Positions 17,510 to 26,061 of a DNA stretch of 45,242 nucleotides are shown piece by piece. Numbering within the stretch: the stretch's first letter is position 1; each line of letters opens with the position of its first letter. Under the pieces are notes generated by a model that saw nothing but the letters and a program-made list of their open reading frames with translations, was not told the origin of the DNA and did no database searches. This DNA comes from DATBIS01 sp036556805. GTDB lineage: Bacteria; Actinomycetota; UBA4738; HRBIN12. The stretch lies in the NCBI GenBank assembly GCA_036556805.1, contig DATBIS010000027.1, forward strand, positions 1-45,242, written 5' to 3'. A program made the position numbers and the translations under genes.

Positions 17510-18110
17510 GGCCGAGCTGGCCCGTCGGGGCACGCTCTTCGTGATCGCCGGCCCCTCGGGGGTGGGGAAGGGAAGCGTCGTCCGCCGGTTGCTCCAGGCG
17601 GATCCCGATCGCCTTGCGCTGTCGGTCTCCGTCACGACCCGCGGACCGCGCCACGGCGAAGAAGACGGCCGCGACTACTTCTTCGTGTCGGACGACGAGT
17701 TCGACCGACTCGTCGAGGACGGCGCGCTGCTGGAATGGGCGCCGATCGTGGGCCATCGCTCGGGCACGCCGCGCGCGTTCGTCCTGGAGCGCCTCGCGGC
17801 CGGGCGGGACGTCATCCTCGAGATCGACGTGAAGGGCGCCGAGCAGGTCCGCAACGCGCTCCCCGAAGCCGTGCTGATCTTCCTCGCCCCGCCCTCCATG
17901 GAGGAGCTCGAGCGCCGCCTTCGCGGCCGCGGGACCGAGTCCGAGGAGGGGATCATGGCCCGCCTCGCGACCGCAGAATGGGAGCTCGACCAGCGCGGAT
18001 GGTTCGACCACGTGGTCGTGAACGACGATCTCGGGAGCTCGTCGGCGCAGGTCGCTGCTATCATCGACGCATCCCGCAACCGCTCCGACCCGGAGGCCTC
18101 CGAAGGATGA
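17454..18110 (+). CDS. gmk: Guanylate kinase
   Basis: Phosphorylates GMP to GDP. Core motifs are the P-loop FVIAGPSGVGKGS, SVTTRGPRHGEEDGRDYFFV for GMP binding, ILEIDVKGAEQVR (Walker B-like) and RLRGRGTESEEGIMAR in the lid. The start is uncertain. The conserved first strand (TLFVIAGPS) lies at codons 17532-17556, and the only ATG, GTG or TTG upstream in frame is the GTG at 17454, which overlaps mihF by 56 bases. A GTG at 17541 would begin inside that strand (VIAGPS) and give 189 residues. A CTG at 17517 would suit the fold but is non-standard. The 3' end overlaps rpoZ by 4 bases. Confidence 0.9.
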   Translation: MGSARSSASNSSPGSPRSRAELARRGTLFVIAGPSGVGKGSVVRRLLQADPDRLALSVSVTTRGPRHGEEDGRDYFFVSDDEFDRLVEDGALLEWAPIVGHRSGTPRAFVLERLAAGRDVILEIDVKGAEQVRNALPEAVLIFLAPPSMEELERRLRGRGTESEEGIMARLATAEWELDQRGWFDHVVVNDDLGSSSAQVAAIIDASRNRSDPEASEG

Positions 18111-18361
18111 TCGAACCCAAGATCGACGACCTGCTCGCGACCGTCGACTCGAAGTACTCGCTGGTGATCCTTTCGGCCAAGCGAGCGCGCGAGATCAACT
18201 CGTACTACAACCAGCTGGGCGAGGGCCGCGGAGAGTTCGTGCCCCCGCTGGTCGAGTCGGGCGGTCTCACGAACAAGCCGCTGTCGATCGCCCTCGAGGA
18301 GATCGCGGAGGGCAAGATCAATGCCGAGCGAGCCGAGGAGCCGGTCGTCGTCGTCGACTAG
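18107..18361 (+). CDS. rpoZ: DNA-directed RNA polymerase omega subunit
   Basis: An 84-residue omega subunit that assists assembly of the beta-prime subunit. The conserved block KYSLVILSAKRAREINSYYN (residues 17-36) and KPLSIALEEIAEGKI are present. The ATG overlaps the gmk stop (ATGA), preceded by a purine stretch GAAGG. TATCAT at 18058-18063 could be an internal promoter, but evidence is weak. Confidence 0.95.
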   Translation: MIEPKIDDLLATVDSKYSLVILSAKRAREINSYYNQLGEGRGEFVPPLVESGGLTNKPLSIALEEIAEGKINAERAEEPVVVVD

Positions 18362-19553
18362 CGGAGCCCTCTCCGGTCGCCGGATCCTGCTCGGCGTCAC
18401 CGGGGGCATCGCCGCGTACAAGGTCGCGCATCTCGCGCGGCTGCTCGTGGGGGCGGGAGCCGACGTCCACGTCGTGATGACCGAGAGCGCCACGCGCTTC
18501 GTGGGCCCCGACACGTTCGCGGCGCTCACGGGTCGGCGCGTGCACACATCGCTGTGGGAGACGCCCGGCACCGTGCTCCACGTTCGCCTCGCGCACGACA
18601 CCGACCTCGTGGTGGTCGCGCCGGCCACCGCGAACGTCCTCGCGAAGCTCGCGCGCGGCATCGCGGACGACCTGCTCACCTCGACGCTCCTGGAATCCTC
18701 GGCTCCCATCGTGGTGGCTCCCGCCATGCACTCGGGGATGTGGGAGCACCCGGCGACGCGCGAGAACGTCGCGACGCTCGAGGCCCGCGGCGTGACGTTC
18801 GCCGGGCCGACGTCGGGACCGCTCGCGGCGGGCGACGAGGGGATCGGCCGGATGGCGGAACCGGAGGACATCCTCGCCGTGATCGAGTCGGTGGCGGCCC
18901 GGGCGAACGACCTCGCCGGCCGCCGCGTCCTGGTCACCGCGGGTCCCACGCACGAGCCGATCGATCCCGTGCGGTACGTCGGCAACCGCTCGAGCGGCAA
19001 GATGGGCGTCGCGATCGCGACGGAGGCCGCCGCGCGCGGCGCGGAGGTCACGCTCGTGTGCGGGCCGGGGGTCTCCGGTGCGCCCGGCGTCGCGACCCTC
19101 GTGCACGTGGAGACCGCCGCGCAGATGCGCGACGCGGTCCTCGACGCCTTCGGGGAGACCGACGCGGTGGTCATGGCGGCCGCGGTCGCGGACTTCCGGC
19201 CGGCCGCGTCCGCCGAGCACAAGATCAAGAAGGAGTCCGGTCCGCCGGCGCTCGAGCTGGAGCCCACGGCGGACATCCTGCGCGAGCTCGCGTCTCGTCG
19301 GTCGCGGCAGCTGCTCGTGGGCTTCGCCGCCGAGACCGACGACCTCGAGGCGGCCGGCCGGCGCAAGCTCGAGACCAAGGATCTCGACGTGATCGTCGTG
19401 AACGAGGTGGGACGCGAGGGAACGGGGTTCGGCTCCGACACGAACGACGCGATGATCCTCTCGCGATCCGGCGACGACGAGCCGATGCGGACGTGGACGA
19501 AGCGCGAGCTCGCGGCCACGATCTGCGATCGCCTCGCGAAGCTGCTCGGGTAA
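18321..19553 (+). CDS. coaBC: Bifunctional phosphopantothenoylcysteine decarboxylase / phosphopantothenate-cysteine ligase
   Basis: Two successive CoA-synthesis steps. The N-terminal CoaC flavoprotein domain (residues about 20-190) has LLGVTGGIAAYK, APATANVLAKLARGIADDLL and the active-site APAMHSGMWEHPATREN, with His rather than Asn after PAM as in other actinobacteria. The C-terminal CoaB domain (about 195-405) has VLVTAGPTHEPIDPVRYVGN, SSGKMG, VVMAAAVADFRP and DVIVVNEVGREGTGFGSDTN. The ATG chosen overlaps rpoZ by 41 bases and gives a Ser/Arg-rich N-terminal extension before GRRILLG. Total length of 410 is normal. Confidence 0.95.
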   Translation: MPSEPRSRSSSSTSGALSGRRILLGVTGGIAAYKVAHLARLLVGAGADVHVVMTESATRFVGPDTFAALTGRRVHTSLWETPGTVLHVRLAHDTDLVVVAPATANVLAKLARGIADDLLTSTLLESSAPIVVAPAMHSGMWEHPATRENVATLEARGVTFAGPTSGPLAAGDEGIGRMAEPEDILAVIESVAARANDLAGRRVLVTAGPTHEPIDPVRYVGNRSSGKMGVAIATEAAARGAEVTLVCGPGVSGAPGVATLVHVETAAQMRDAVLDAFGETDAVVMAAAVADFRPAASAEHKIKKESGPPALELEPTADILRELASRRSRQLLVGFAAETDDLEAAGRRKLETKDLDVIVVNEVGREGTGFGSDTNDAMILSRSGDDEPMRTWTKRELAATICDRLAKLLG

Positions 19554-19584
19554 GAGGCTCGACGGGGGCGTCGGGACCGGCGGC

Positions 19585-19590
19585 TATACT
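19585..19590 (+). promoter_or_regulatory. -10 box (TATACT) of metK, nearly leaderless
   Basis: TATACT ends 9 bases before the metK ATG, so the leader would be zero to about two bases. No Shine-Dalgarno is present between. Confidence 0.6.
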
Positions 19591-19599
19591 CGGGCGAGC

Positions 19600-20790
19600 A
19601 TGAGCCAGGGCTACCTCTTTTCCTCGGAATCCGTGACCGAGGGGCACCCGGACAAGCTCGCCGACCAGATCTCCGACGCGGTGCTCGATGCGATGCTCGC
19701 GGAGGACCCGCAGAGCCGCGTCGCGTGCGAAACGCTCGTCACGACGGGCCTCGTGATCGTCGCCGGCGAGATCACCACGGAGAGCTGGGTGGACATCCCG
19801 GCGGTCGTTCGCCGCACGATCACCGACATCGGCTACACCGACGCGAAGTTCGGGCTCGATGGCGACACGTGCGGCGTGATGACGGCGATCCAGGAGCAGT
19901 CGCCCGACATCGCGCGCGGCGTCGACGACGCGCTCGAGCATCGCGACGGCCGTTCGTCCGACGACCTCGACGCGCTGGGCGCGGGGGATCAGGGCATGAT
20001 GTTCGGTTTCGCGTGCCGCGAGACCGAGGAGCTCATGCCGATGCCGATCGCGATGGCCCACCGGCTGTCGAAGCGCCTCGCCGACGTCCGCAAAGCGGGC
20101 GTCGTTCCGTATCTGCGGCCCGACGGGAAGAGCCAGGTGTCCATCGAGTACGTGGGCGGCCAGCCGGCGCGCGTCGACACCGTCCTCATCAGCGCACAGC
20201 ATCGTGAGGAGGTGGACGTCGACACGCTCCTGAAACCCGACGTCGAGGCGGAGGTGATCGACCCGGTCCTGCGCGAGTTCGGGGAGCTCGCCGCCGACGG
20301 CGTTCGCGTGCTCGTGAATCCCACCGGTCGCTTCGAGATCGGCGGTCCGAAAGCCGACACGGGCCTCACCGGGCGAAAGATCATCGTCGATACGTACGGC
20401 GGCTACGCGCCGCACGGCGGCGGCGCGTTCAGCGGCAAGGACCCGACCAAGGTCGACCGGTCTGCCGCGTACATGGCGCGCTACGTCGCGAAGAACGTCG
20501 TGGCGGCGGGTCTCGCCGATCGATGCCAGCTGCAGGTGGCCTACGCGATCGGCACGTCGCACCCGGTCTCCATGGCGCTCGAGACGTTCGGCACGGAGCA
20601 AGCGGATCCCGCGAGGCTCCTCTCGGCGATCTGGGACGTGTTCGACTTCCGGCCGGCCGCGATCATCCGCGACCTGGACCTCGCGCGCCCCCTCTACCGT
20701 GAGGCCGCCGCCTACGGCCACTTCGGGCGCAAAGAGTTCCCATGGGAGGCGACCGACCGCGTCGACGACCTCCGCCGCGCGGTCGAATAG
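19600..20790 (+). CDS. metK: S-adenosylmethionine synthetase
   Basis: Makes S-adenosylmethionine from methionine and ATP. The 396-residue product shows SVTEGHPDKLADQISDAVLD at the N-terminus, the methionine-loop region GAGDQGMMFGFACRET (about 127-142) and the P-loop-like GGGAFSGKDPTKVDRSAAY (about 267-285). It also has FEIGGPKADTGLTGRKIIVD. Length and all three repeats of the fold are intact. It has its own -10 box and appears to head a metK-priA unit. Confidence 0.98.
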   Translation: MSQGYLFSSESVTEGHPDKLADQISDAVLDAMLAEDPQSRVACETLVTTGLVIVAGEITTESWVDIPAVVRRTITDIGYTDAKFGLDGDTCGVMTAIQEQSPDIARGVDDALEHRDGRSSDDLDALGAGDQGMMFGFACRETEELMPMPIAMAHRLSKRLADVRKAGVVPYLRPDGKSQVSIEYVGGQPARVDTVLISAQHREEVDVDTLLKPDVEAEVIDPVLREFGELAADGVRVLVNPTGRFEIGGPKADTGLTGRKIIVDTYGGYAPHGGGAFSGKDPTKVDRSAAYMARYVAKNVVAAGLADRCQLQVAYAIGTSHPVSMALETFGTEQADPARLLSAIWDVFDFRPAAIIRDLDLARPLYREAAAYGHFGRKEFPWEATDRVDDLRRAVE

Positions 20791-22579
20791 CGAACCGGTC
20801 CTCGCCGGCCCCGTCGACGTTTGCGTCGACCGCCCGGTTCTCTCGCTCGACCGTCCGTTCACCTACGAGCTCGACGCCGAGCTCGGCGCCGGCGTGGGCT
20901 CCCTCGTGCAGGTGCCGTTCCACGGCCGGGCCGTCCGGGGCTGGGTGATCGGTTCCGCGACCGAGCCGCCCGCGCGGATGCTGCCGGTCCGCAAGGTCGT
21001 GTCGCCGATCCGGTTCTTCACGCCCTCGTCGCTCGAGCTGCTGCGATGGGTGAGCGAACGGTACGTGGCGCCCCTCGCGTCGGTGATCGCCCGCGCGTCG
21101 CCTCCGCGCGTGGCGTCGGAGGAATCCACCCCGCCCGCCGTCTCGGTCGGCCCGGCGGCTGCCGGGCTCGGCCGCGGCGCCGAGCTCGGCGTCGTCGCGG
21201 CATATCGCGGCGGCGACGCGCTGCTTCGCGCGGTCGCGGGCGCCGGCGGGGCGTTCGTGCTGCGCCCGGCGCCGGAAGACGAGGTGGCGGCGGCCGTCGA
21301 GCTCGTGCGCGCGACCCTCGCGGCCGGCCGACGGGCGCTGGTGCTCGTACCCGAGGCGTCGCCGATCCCGGCGACCGCATCGGCGATGCGAGAGGCGTTC
21401 GGCGACCACGTCTGCCTGTTCCTCGGCGGCGCCGCGCGCGCGCGCTTCCGCAGCTGGCTCGAGGTCCGCGCGGGCCGCTTCCCCGTGGTCGTGGGGACGC
21501 GGCCGGCCGTGTTCGCCCCGGTCGACGGCCTGGGACTCCTGTACGTGAGTCGTGAATCCCACGCCGCCCATCGCGAGGATCGGTCGCCGTACTACCACGT
21601 GCGGGACGTCGCGATCGCGAGGGCGCGGCTCGAGGGGGCCGCCTGCGTGCTCTCCGCGCTGTGCCCCTCCTCGGAGGCGGCGTCGCTCGAGCTCCCGGAG
21701 GTGACGCCCGCCTCCCGGCGGTGGCCGCCCGTCGAGGTCGTACGACCCGGACCGGAGGGCCGTGCCCCCCGGCTCGTGCAGGCGCTGAGGGACGCGGGCC
21801 GGGCCTTTCTCTACGCGCCGGTGCCCGGGGCCGGTCTGGCGCAGGTGTGCCGGGCGTGCCGGGAGCCGGCGGCATGCGCCTCGTGCGGCGGCGCCCTGCG
21901 GGCCGAGGAGGGGAGCGTGCGCTGCATCGTGTGCGAGGCGCCCGGCCGATGCCGTGCCTGCGGGGCGTCGAGCTTCGGCATCCGTCCCGGCGGCGAGGAG
22001 CGCGTCGAACAGTGGGCGTCGCGGGTCGTCGGGGGAGCCGTCCGGCGCGCACGGGTTCCGAGACTGCCCCGCGAGCGAGAGGTGCTGGTGGGCGGCGCCG
22101 ACGACGTCCGCGACCTGGGCCCTGGTGGGCTCGAGCTCGTCGGGATCCTCGACGCCGATCTCGCGGAGCGCCTGCCGGGGCTCGCCGCGCGGGAGCGGTC
22201 GCTCGCGACCTGGTTCGAGGCGGCGGGCTGGGCCCGACCCGCCGGCCGTGTGATCGTGCAGTCGGCTCGGACCGGCGATCCCGCCGTGCAGGCGCTCGTG
22301 CGGGGAAACCCCGCGCGGTTCCACGCCGACGAGGTCCGCCGGCGCGCCGCGGCTGGCTTCCCGGTCGGCGGGGCGGTCTTCCGCGTGGCCGGCGACGCGA
22401 CGGCGGTCGCGCGCGTCGAGACGCTCCGGCCGATCACGCTCCTCGTGACGGGATCGAGTCCGAGGCTCGTCTGTCTCCTTGCGCTCGCGACGGAGGGCGT
22501 CCCGGCGTTCGGCGAGGCGATGCGGGAGCTCGCGGCGACCGGCTCGGTCGAACGCGTGGAGGCCGAGCCGCATCTTTGA
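20699..22579 (+). CDS. priA: PriA-like primosomal protein N', helicase-inactive
   Basis: The N-terminal DNA-binding domain (VDRPVLSLDRPFTYELD, GSLVQVPFHGRAVRGWVIG) is clearly PriA. A paired Cys cluster is complete: eight cysteines as CRAC, CASC, CIVC and CRAC at about residues 383-423. The ATPase motifs are lost. No Walker A GxGKT is found where it should be (about residues 165-185), and the DEEH box is SRESH in YVSRESHAAHREDRSPYYHV, which still aligns with the flanks of motif II. Such degenerate PriA proteins are typical of actinobacteria. The start is uncertain: no ATG, GTG or TTG lies between the metK stop and the conserved domain, and the nearest in-frame GTG, used here, overlaps metK by 92 bases. 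Confidence 0.85.
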   Translation: MRPPPTATSGAKSSHGRRPTASTTSAARSNSEPVLAGPVDVCVDRPVLSLDRPFTYELDAELGAGVGSLVQVPFHGRAVRGWVIGSATEPPARMLPVRKVVSPIRFFTPSSLELLRWVSERYVAPLASVIARASPPRVASEESTPPAVSVGPAAAGLGRGAELGVVAAYRGGDALLRAVAGAGGAFVLRPAPEDEVAAAVELVRATLAAGRRALVLVPEASPIPATASAMREAFGDHVCLFLGGAARARFRSWLEVRAGRFPVVVGTRPAVFAPVDGLGLLYVSRESHAAHREDRSPYYHVRDVAIARARLEGAACVLSALCPSSEAASLELPEVTPASRRWPPVEVVRPGPEGRAPRLVQALRDAGRAFLYAPVPGAGLAQVCRACREPAACASCGGALRAEEGSVRCIVCEAPGRCRACGASSFGIRPGGEERVEQWASRVVGGAVRRARVPRLPREREVLVGGADDVRDLGPGGLELVGILDADLAERLPGLAARERSLATWFEAAGWARPAGRVIVQSARTGDPAVQALVRGNPARFHADEVRRRAAAGFPVGGAVFRVAGDATAVARVETLRPITLLVTGSSPRLVCLLALATEGVPAFGEAMRELAATGSVERVEAEPHL

Positions 22580-22583
22580 GCGG

Positions 22584-22612
22584 TTGTCCGGCGACGGCGG
22601 CTTGTCTACGAT
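22584..22612 (+). promoter_or_regulatory. Promoter of def
   Basis: TTGTCC (22584-22589), a 17-base spacer and TACGAT (22607-22612), ending 9 bases before the def GTG. This is the best -35/-10 pair among the leaderless-type promoters here. Confidence 0.65.
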
Positions 22613-22621
22613 CCGGGACCC

Positions 22622-23146
22622 GTGATCCTTCCGATCCGAACGCTCGGCGATCCCGTGCTGAAGAATCCCTCGAAGCCCGTTCTGGCCTTCGACGACGCGT
22701 TGCGCAAGCTCGCGCAGGACATGATCGAGTCGATGTACGAGGCGCAGGGCGTCGGGCTCGCGGCCCCGCAGATCGGCCTGTCGATCCGGGCGTTCGTGTT
22801 CGACGACGGCGAGACGGGGCCCACGTTCATGGCGAACCCCGAGCTCTCCGAAGCCGAGGGCGAGGCCACGCTCGACGAAGGATGCCTGTCGATCCCGGGT
22901 CCGTACTACGCCACGCGTCGTGCCGAGCGGATCCGTTGCCGAGGACAGGATCTTGCCGGCGAGGTGTACGACGTCGCGGCCGAGGGGCTGCTCGCCCGCA
23001 TCTTCCAGCACGAGACCGACCATCTCGACGGCACCCTGTACATCGACCGGCTGGACGAGGAGGGCAGGCGCGCGGTGCTCGTCGAGCTGCGTCAGATCGA
23101 GCTCGGCCTCGCCGAGCCGCGCAAGCGACGCGCCGCGACCGAGTGA
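22622..23146 (+). CDS. def: Peptide deformylase
   Basis: Removes the formyl group from nascent N-terminal methionine. The 174-residue metalloprotease shows the three family motifs: GVGLAAPQIG (about 43-52), EGCLSIPG (about 87-94, metal-binding Cys) and QHETDHLDG (about 129-137, HExxH-type). The GTG start follows the promoter so closely that the transcript is likely leaderless. It is next to fmt, the gene for the opposing formylation enzyme. Confidence 0.96.
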   Translation: MILPIRTLGDPVLKNPSKPVLAFDDALRKLAQDMIESMYEAQGVGLAAPQIGLSIRAFVFDDGETGPTFMANPELSEAEGEATLDEGCLSIPGPYYATRRAERIRCRGQDLAGEVYDVAAEGLLARIFQHETDHLDGTLYIDRLDEEGRRAVLVELRQIELGLAEPRKRRAATE

Positions 23147-23161
23147 TCGCGAGCGCGCGGC

Positions 23162-23167
23162 TATGCT
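23162..23167 (+). promoter_or_regulatory. -10 box (TATGCT) of fmt-rsmB, leaderless
   Basis: TATGCT ends 7 bases before the fmt ATG, placing the predicted start of transcription at the A of ATG. No -35 box is evident. Confidence 0.55.
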
Positions 23168-23174
23168 CGCGCGC

Positions 23175-24095
23175 ATGCGTGTCGCCTTCCTCGGCAACGA
23201 CCCCTGGTCGGTGCCGTCCCTCGCGTCGCTCGCTCGCGCGAGCGACGTCGAGATCGTGATCGTCGCCACGCGGGTGCCGCGGCCTGCCGGCCGCGGCTCC
23301 CGCCTCACCCCGACGCGCGTGGCCGACGCCGCGCGGGAGCTCGGCCTTCCGCTCGTCGAGACCGAGACGGTGCGCGACGGCGCCGGCCTCGAAGCGGTCC
23401 GTGCGTCGAAGCCGGACGTGCTCGTGGTGGTGGCGTACGGCGAGCTCCTGCCGGCCTCCGTGCTCGAACTCGCGAGGCCGCTGAACGTGCACTTCTCGCT
23501 CCTGCCGCGGTGGCGCGGGGCGGCGCCCGTACCTCACGCGATCCTCGCGGGCGACGCGACGACGGGCGTCACCGTGATGGAGATGGACGCCGGTCTCGAT
23601 ACGGGGCCGATCCTCGCGCAAGGCGAGGAGCCGATCCTTCCCGACGACGACGCCGGCTCGCTCGGGGAGCGCCTCGCCGACCACGGCGGGGCGCTGCTCC
23701 TGGAGACGCTCGCCAACCTGGCCGACCTGGAGCCCTCGGCGCAGGACGAGCGCCTCGCGACGTTCGCGCCGAAGCTCACGCCGTCCGCGCGGAACATCGA
23801 CTGGGGCGAGGCCGCACCGGCGATCGTGCGCCGCGTACGGGCGTTCGCCCCAGAGCCCGGCGCGACGACGAACTGGCGGGACGAACCCTTGAAGGTCCTT
23901 CGCGCCGAAGCCGTCGGCCGCCCACCCACGGCCCTTCCGGGCACGGTCGAGGCCGTCGACGCGGACGGCTTCACCGTCGCCGCCGGCGACGGGACGGTGC
24001 GGCCGCTGGAGGTGGCCCCGGCCGGGCGGCGACACATGGGAGCGGCCGACTTCGCGCGCGGCGCGCGGGTGCGCGCCGGCGACCGTTTCGGATGA
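23175..24095 (+). CDS. fmt: Methionyl-tRNA formyltransferase
   Basis: Formylates initiator Met-tRNA using 10-formyl-tetrahydrofolate. Residues 1-205 form the Rossmann-like catalytic domain with VAYGELLP, NVHFSLLPRWRGAAPV (SLLP signature with catalytic Asn and His) and TVMEMDAGLDTGPIL (catalytic Asp). The OB-like tRNA-binding domain follows (about 210-306). Length of 306 is normal. The start is the ATG directly behind the -10 box. The stop overlaps rsmB by 4 bases. Confidence 0.96.
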   Translation: MRVAFLGNDPWSVPSLASLARASDVEIVIVATRVPRPAGRGSRLTPTRVADAARELGLPLVETETVRDGAGLEAVRASKPDVLVVVAYGELLPASVLELARPLNVHFSLLPRWRGAAPVPHAILAGDATTGVTVMEMDAGLDTGPILAQGEEPILPDDDAGSLGERLADHGGALLLETLANLADLEPSAQDERLATFAPKLTPSARNIDWGEAAPAIVRRVRAFAPEPGATTNWRDEPLKVLRAEAVGRPPTALPGTVEAVDADGFTVAAGDGTVRPLEVAPAGRRHMGAADFARGARVRAGDRFG

Positions 24096-25390
24096 GGACG
24101 AGCGCCCGATCGGCGGCGCTGGACGCCGTCGTCCGCGTCACGGAGCAGGGCGGGTTCTCGAATCTCGCGATCCCGGGTGCGCTTCGGCGCGCCGAGCTCT
24201 CACCTGAGGATCGGGCGCTCGCAACGGAGCTTGCGTACGGCACGATTCGCAGGAAGCTTTCGCTCGATTGGGCGATCGACCGTCATGCGTCTCGCCCGGT
24301 TCGCCGGATGACCTCGCACGTGCGGGCGCTGCTCCGCCTGGGCGCCTACCAGTTGCTGTGCACGCGGATCCCGCCGCATGCCGCGGTGAGCGAGACCGTC
24401 GGCCTCGGTGGCCCTCGCGAGCGGGGGTTCGTGAACGCGGTGCTGCGACGGCTCGCCGACGATCCGCCGGCGTGGCCGACGGGAGCCGGCGACGAGGACG
24501 TCGCCGTGCGGACCGGCCTCGCGCCGTGGGGCGTGGGCGAGCTCCGGCGGCTCGTCGGCGACGAGGCGGAGGCCGCCGCCGAGGCGCTCGCCCGGCAGGC
24601 GCCGCTCTCGCTGCGCGTGAACACCTGCCGCACCTCGGTCGAGGAGGCTCGCGCGAGCCTTCGCGCCGCCGGCCGCGAGCCGCAGCCGGCGACGGTGCAT
24701 CCCGACTGCCTCCTGCTCGATCGCGCCGGCGACCCGCTCGAGCTGCCGGGCTTCCGCGAGGGAGACCTCACCGTGCAGGACCAGGCCTCGGCGTTCGTCG
24801 TGTCGGTGCTCGATCCGGGCCCCGGCGATCGGGTGCTCGACGCGTGCGCGGGGCCCGGCGGGAAGGCCGTCTACGCGGCCTGCCTCGTCGAGCCCGGCGG
24901 CGCGGTCGTCGCGGGCGAGCTGAACCCGCGCCGCGCGGGCCTGGTCGCGCGGACCGCCGCGCGCCTCGGCGCGCGCGTGCTCGTGGTGGCGCAAGACGCG
25001 ACCGTGCCCGCGGCGCTCGGCCCGTTCGATCGCGTGCTCGTCGACGCGCCGTGCACCGGGATCGGATCCGCACGGCGTCGGCCCGAGCTGCTGTGGCGAG
25101 CGGAGAAGGCGGACCTCTCCGGCCTCGCGCGGCTGCAGGTGGGGATCGCCACGGCGGCCGCCGACCTCCTCGCGCCGGGGGGACGCCTCGTGTTCTCGGT
25201 GTGCACGTTCCCCCGCGCGGAGACCGACGCCGCGGCGGACGCGATACGGCGTCATCGTCCCGATCTGGAGCCCGAGCCGACTCCGGGGCCCGACGGCGAG
25301 TCCGACCGGCATCGGCTCTGGCCGCATCGGCACGGCTGCGACGCGATGTTCGTGGCGGCCTTCCGACGGCGCGCCGAGGTGGGGCCGTAG
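24092..25390 (+). CDS. rsmB: 16S rRNA (cytosine-967-C5)-methyltransferase RsmB/Sun
   Basis: A 432-residue protein with an N-terminal NusB-like RNA-binding domain (residues about 5-135: RSAALDAVVRV, ELAYGTIRRKLSLDWAI, FVNAVLRRL) and a C-terminal SAM-dependent methyltransferase. The SAM motif is DACAGPGGKAVYAA. The two conserved cysteines of the m5C family appear in DAPCTGIGSARRRPELLW and FSVCTFPRAETD. The first motif has AGPGGK where AAPGGK is usual. It follows fmt as in many bacteria (fmt-sun/fmu), and its stop TAG forms the first bases of the rpe -10 box. Confidence 0.94.
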   Translation: MRTSARSAALDAVVRVTEQGGFSNLAIPGALRRAELSPEDRALATELAYGTIRRKLSLDWAIDRHASRPVRRMTSHVRALLRLGAYQLLCTRIPPHAAVSETVGLGGPRERGFVNAVLRRLADDPPAWPTGAGDEDVAVRTGLAPWGVGELRRLVGDEAEAAAEALARQAPLSLRVNTCRTSVEEARASLRAAGREPQPATVHPDCLLLDRAGDPLELPGFREGDLTVQDQASAFVVSVLDPGPGDRVLDACAGPGGKAVYAACLVEPGGAVVAGELNPRRAGLVARTAARLGARVLVVAQDATVPAALGPFDRVLVDAPCTGIGSARRRPELLWRAEKADLSGLARLQVGIATAAADLLAPGGRLVFSVCTFPRAETDAAADAIRRHRPDLEPEPTPGPDGESDRHRLWPHRHGCDAMFVAAFRRRAEVGP

Positions 25391-25393
25391 GAT
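25388..25393 (+). promoter_or_regulatory. -10 box (TAGGAT) of rpe, overlapping the rsmB stop
   Basis: TAGGAT begins with the rsmB TAG and ends 7 bases before the rpe GTG, so rpe could be transcribed without a leader from inside the end of rsmB. Confidence 0.5.
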
Positions 25394-25400
25394 ACGCGGC

Positions 25401-26060
25401 GTGGGAAAGCTCGCCGCGTCCATCCTCGCCGCGGACTTCGCCCGTTTGGGGGAGCAGGTCAAGGTGGCGGGTGAGTACGCCGACATCATCCACATCGACG
25501 TGATGGACGGTCATTTCGTGCCTCCGATCACCCTCGGTCCCGTGGTGGTGGCTTCGCTGCGGCCGGTGACCGAACGGGTGCTGCACGGCCATCTGATGGT
25601 GGAGGCTCCCGACGCGCTCTTCGACGAGCTCGCCGAGGCCGGCATGGACGTCGTGAGCTTCCACGTCGAGGCCGTCGAGGATCCCGAGCCGGTGATCCGC
25701 AAGGCCCGGGGAGCCGGCCTGCGCGTGGGCTTGACGATCAACCCGGAGACTCCCGTCGATCGCGTCGTCTCCTCGCTCGAGGACCTCGACGACGTGATGG
25801 TGATGAGCGTGCACCCGGGCTGGTCGGGGCAGGCGTTCATCCCCGAGGCGCTCCCAAAGGTTGCCGCGCTTCGCGAGGAGCTCGACGCGCGTGGGCTCGA
25901 CGCCGACCTCGAGATCGACGGGGGCGTGAGCCTCGACAATGCCCGGCGCTGCGTCGACGCCGGGGCGTCGGTGCTCGTGGCCGCGTCGGCGATCTTCCAC
26001 GCGCCCGACATCGGCGCGGCCGCACGCGAGCTCGCCGACATCGCGAGGGGAGCCGACTGA
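25401..26060 (+). CDS. rpe: Ribulose-phosphate 3-epimerase
   Basis: Interconverts ribulose-5-phosphate and xylulose-5-phosphate. It is a 219-residue TIM barrel with KLAASILAADFARLG at the N-terminus, metal/catalytic HIDVMDGHFVPPITLGP (about 33-49), HLMVE (His), MSVHPGWSGQAFI and the catalytic LEIDGGVS. Length is standard. The reading frame starts at a GTG directly behind a -10 box. Neighbours fmt-rsmB-rpe-rib follow the usual actinobacterial order. Confidence 0.97.
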   Translation: MGKLAASILAADFARLGEQVKVAGEYADIIHIDVMDGHFVPPITLGPVVVASLRPVTERVLHGHLMVEAPDALFDELAEAGMDVVSFHVEAVEDPEPVIRKARGAGLRVGLTINPETPVDRVVSSLEDLDDVMVMSVHPGWSGQAFIPEALPKVAALREELDARGLDADLEIDGGVSLDNARRCVDAGASVLVAASAIFHAPDIGAAARELADIARGAD

Positions 26061-26061
26061 C

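Noticed and set aside
17541..17560. GTG at 17541 as gmk start
   Set aside because: It would begin within the conserved first beta strand (LFVIAGPSG); kept only as an alternative.
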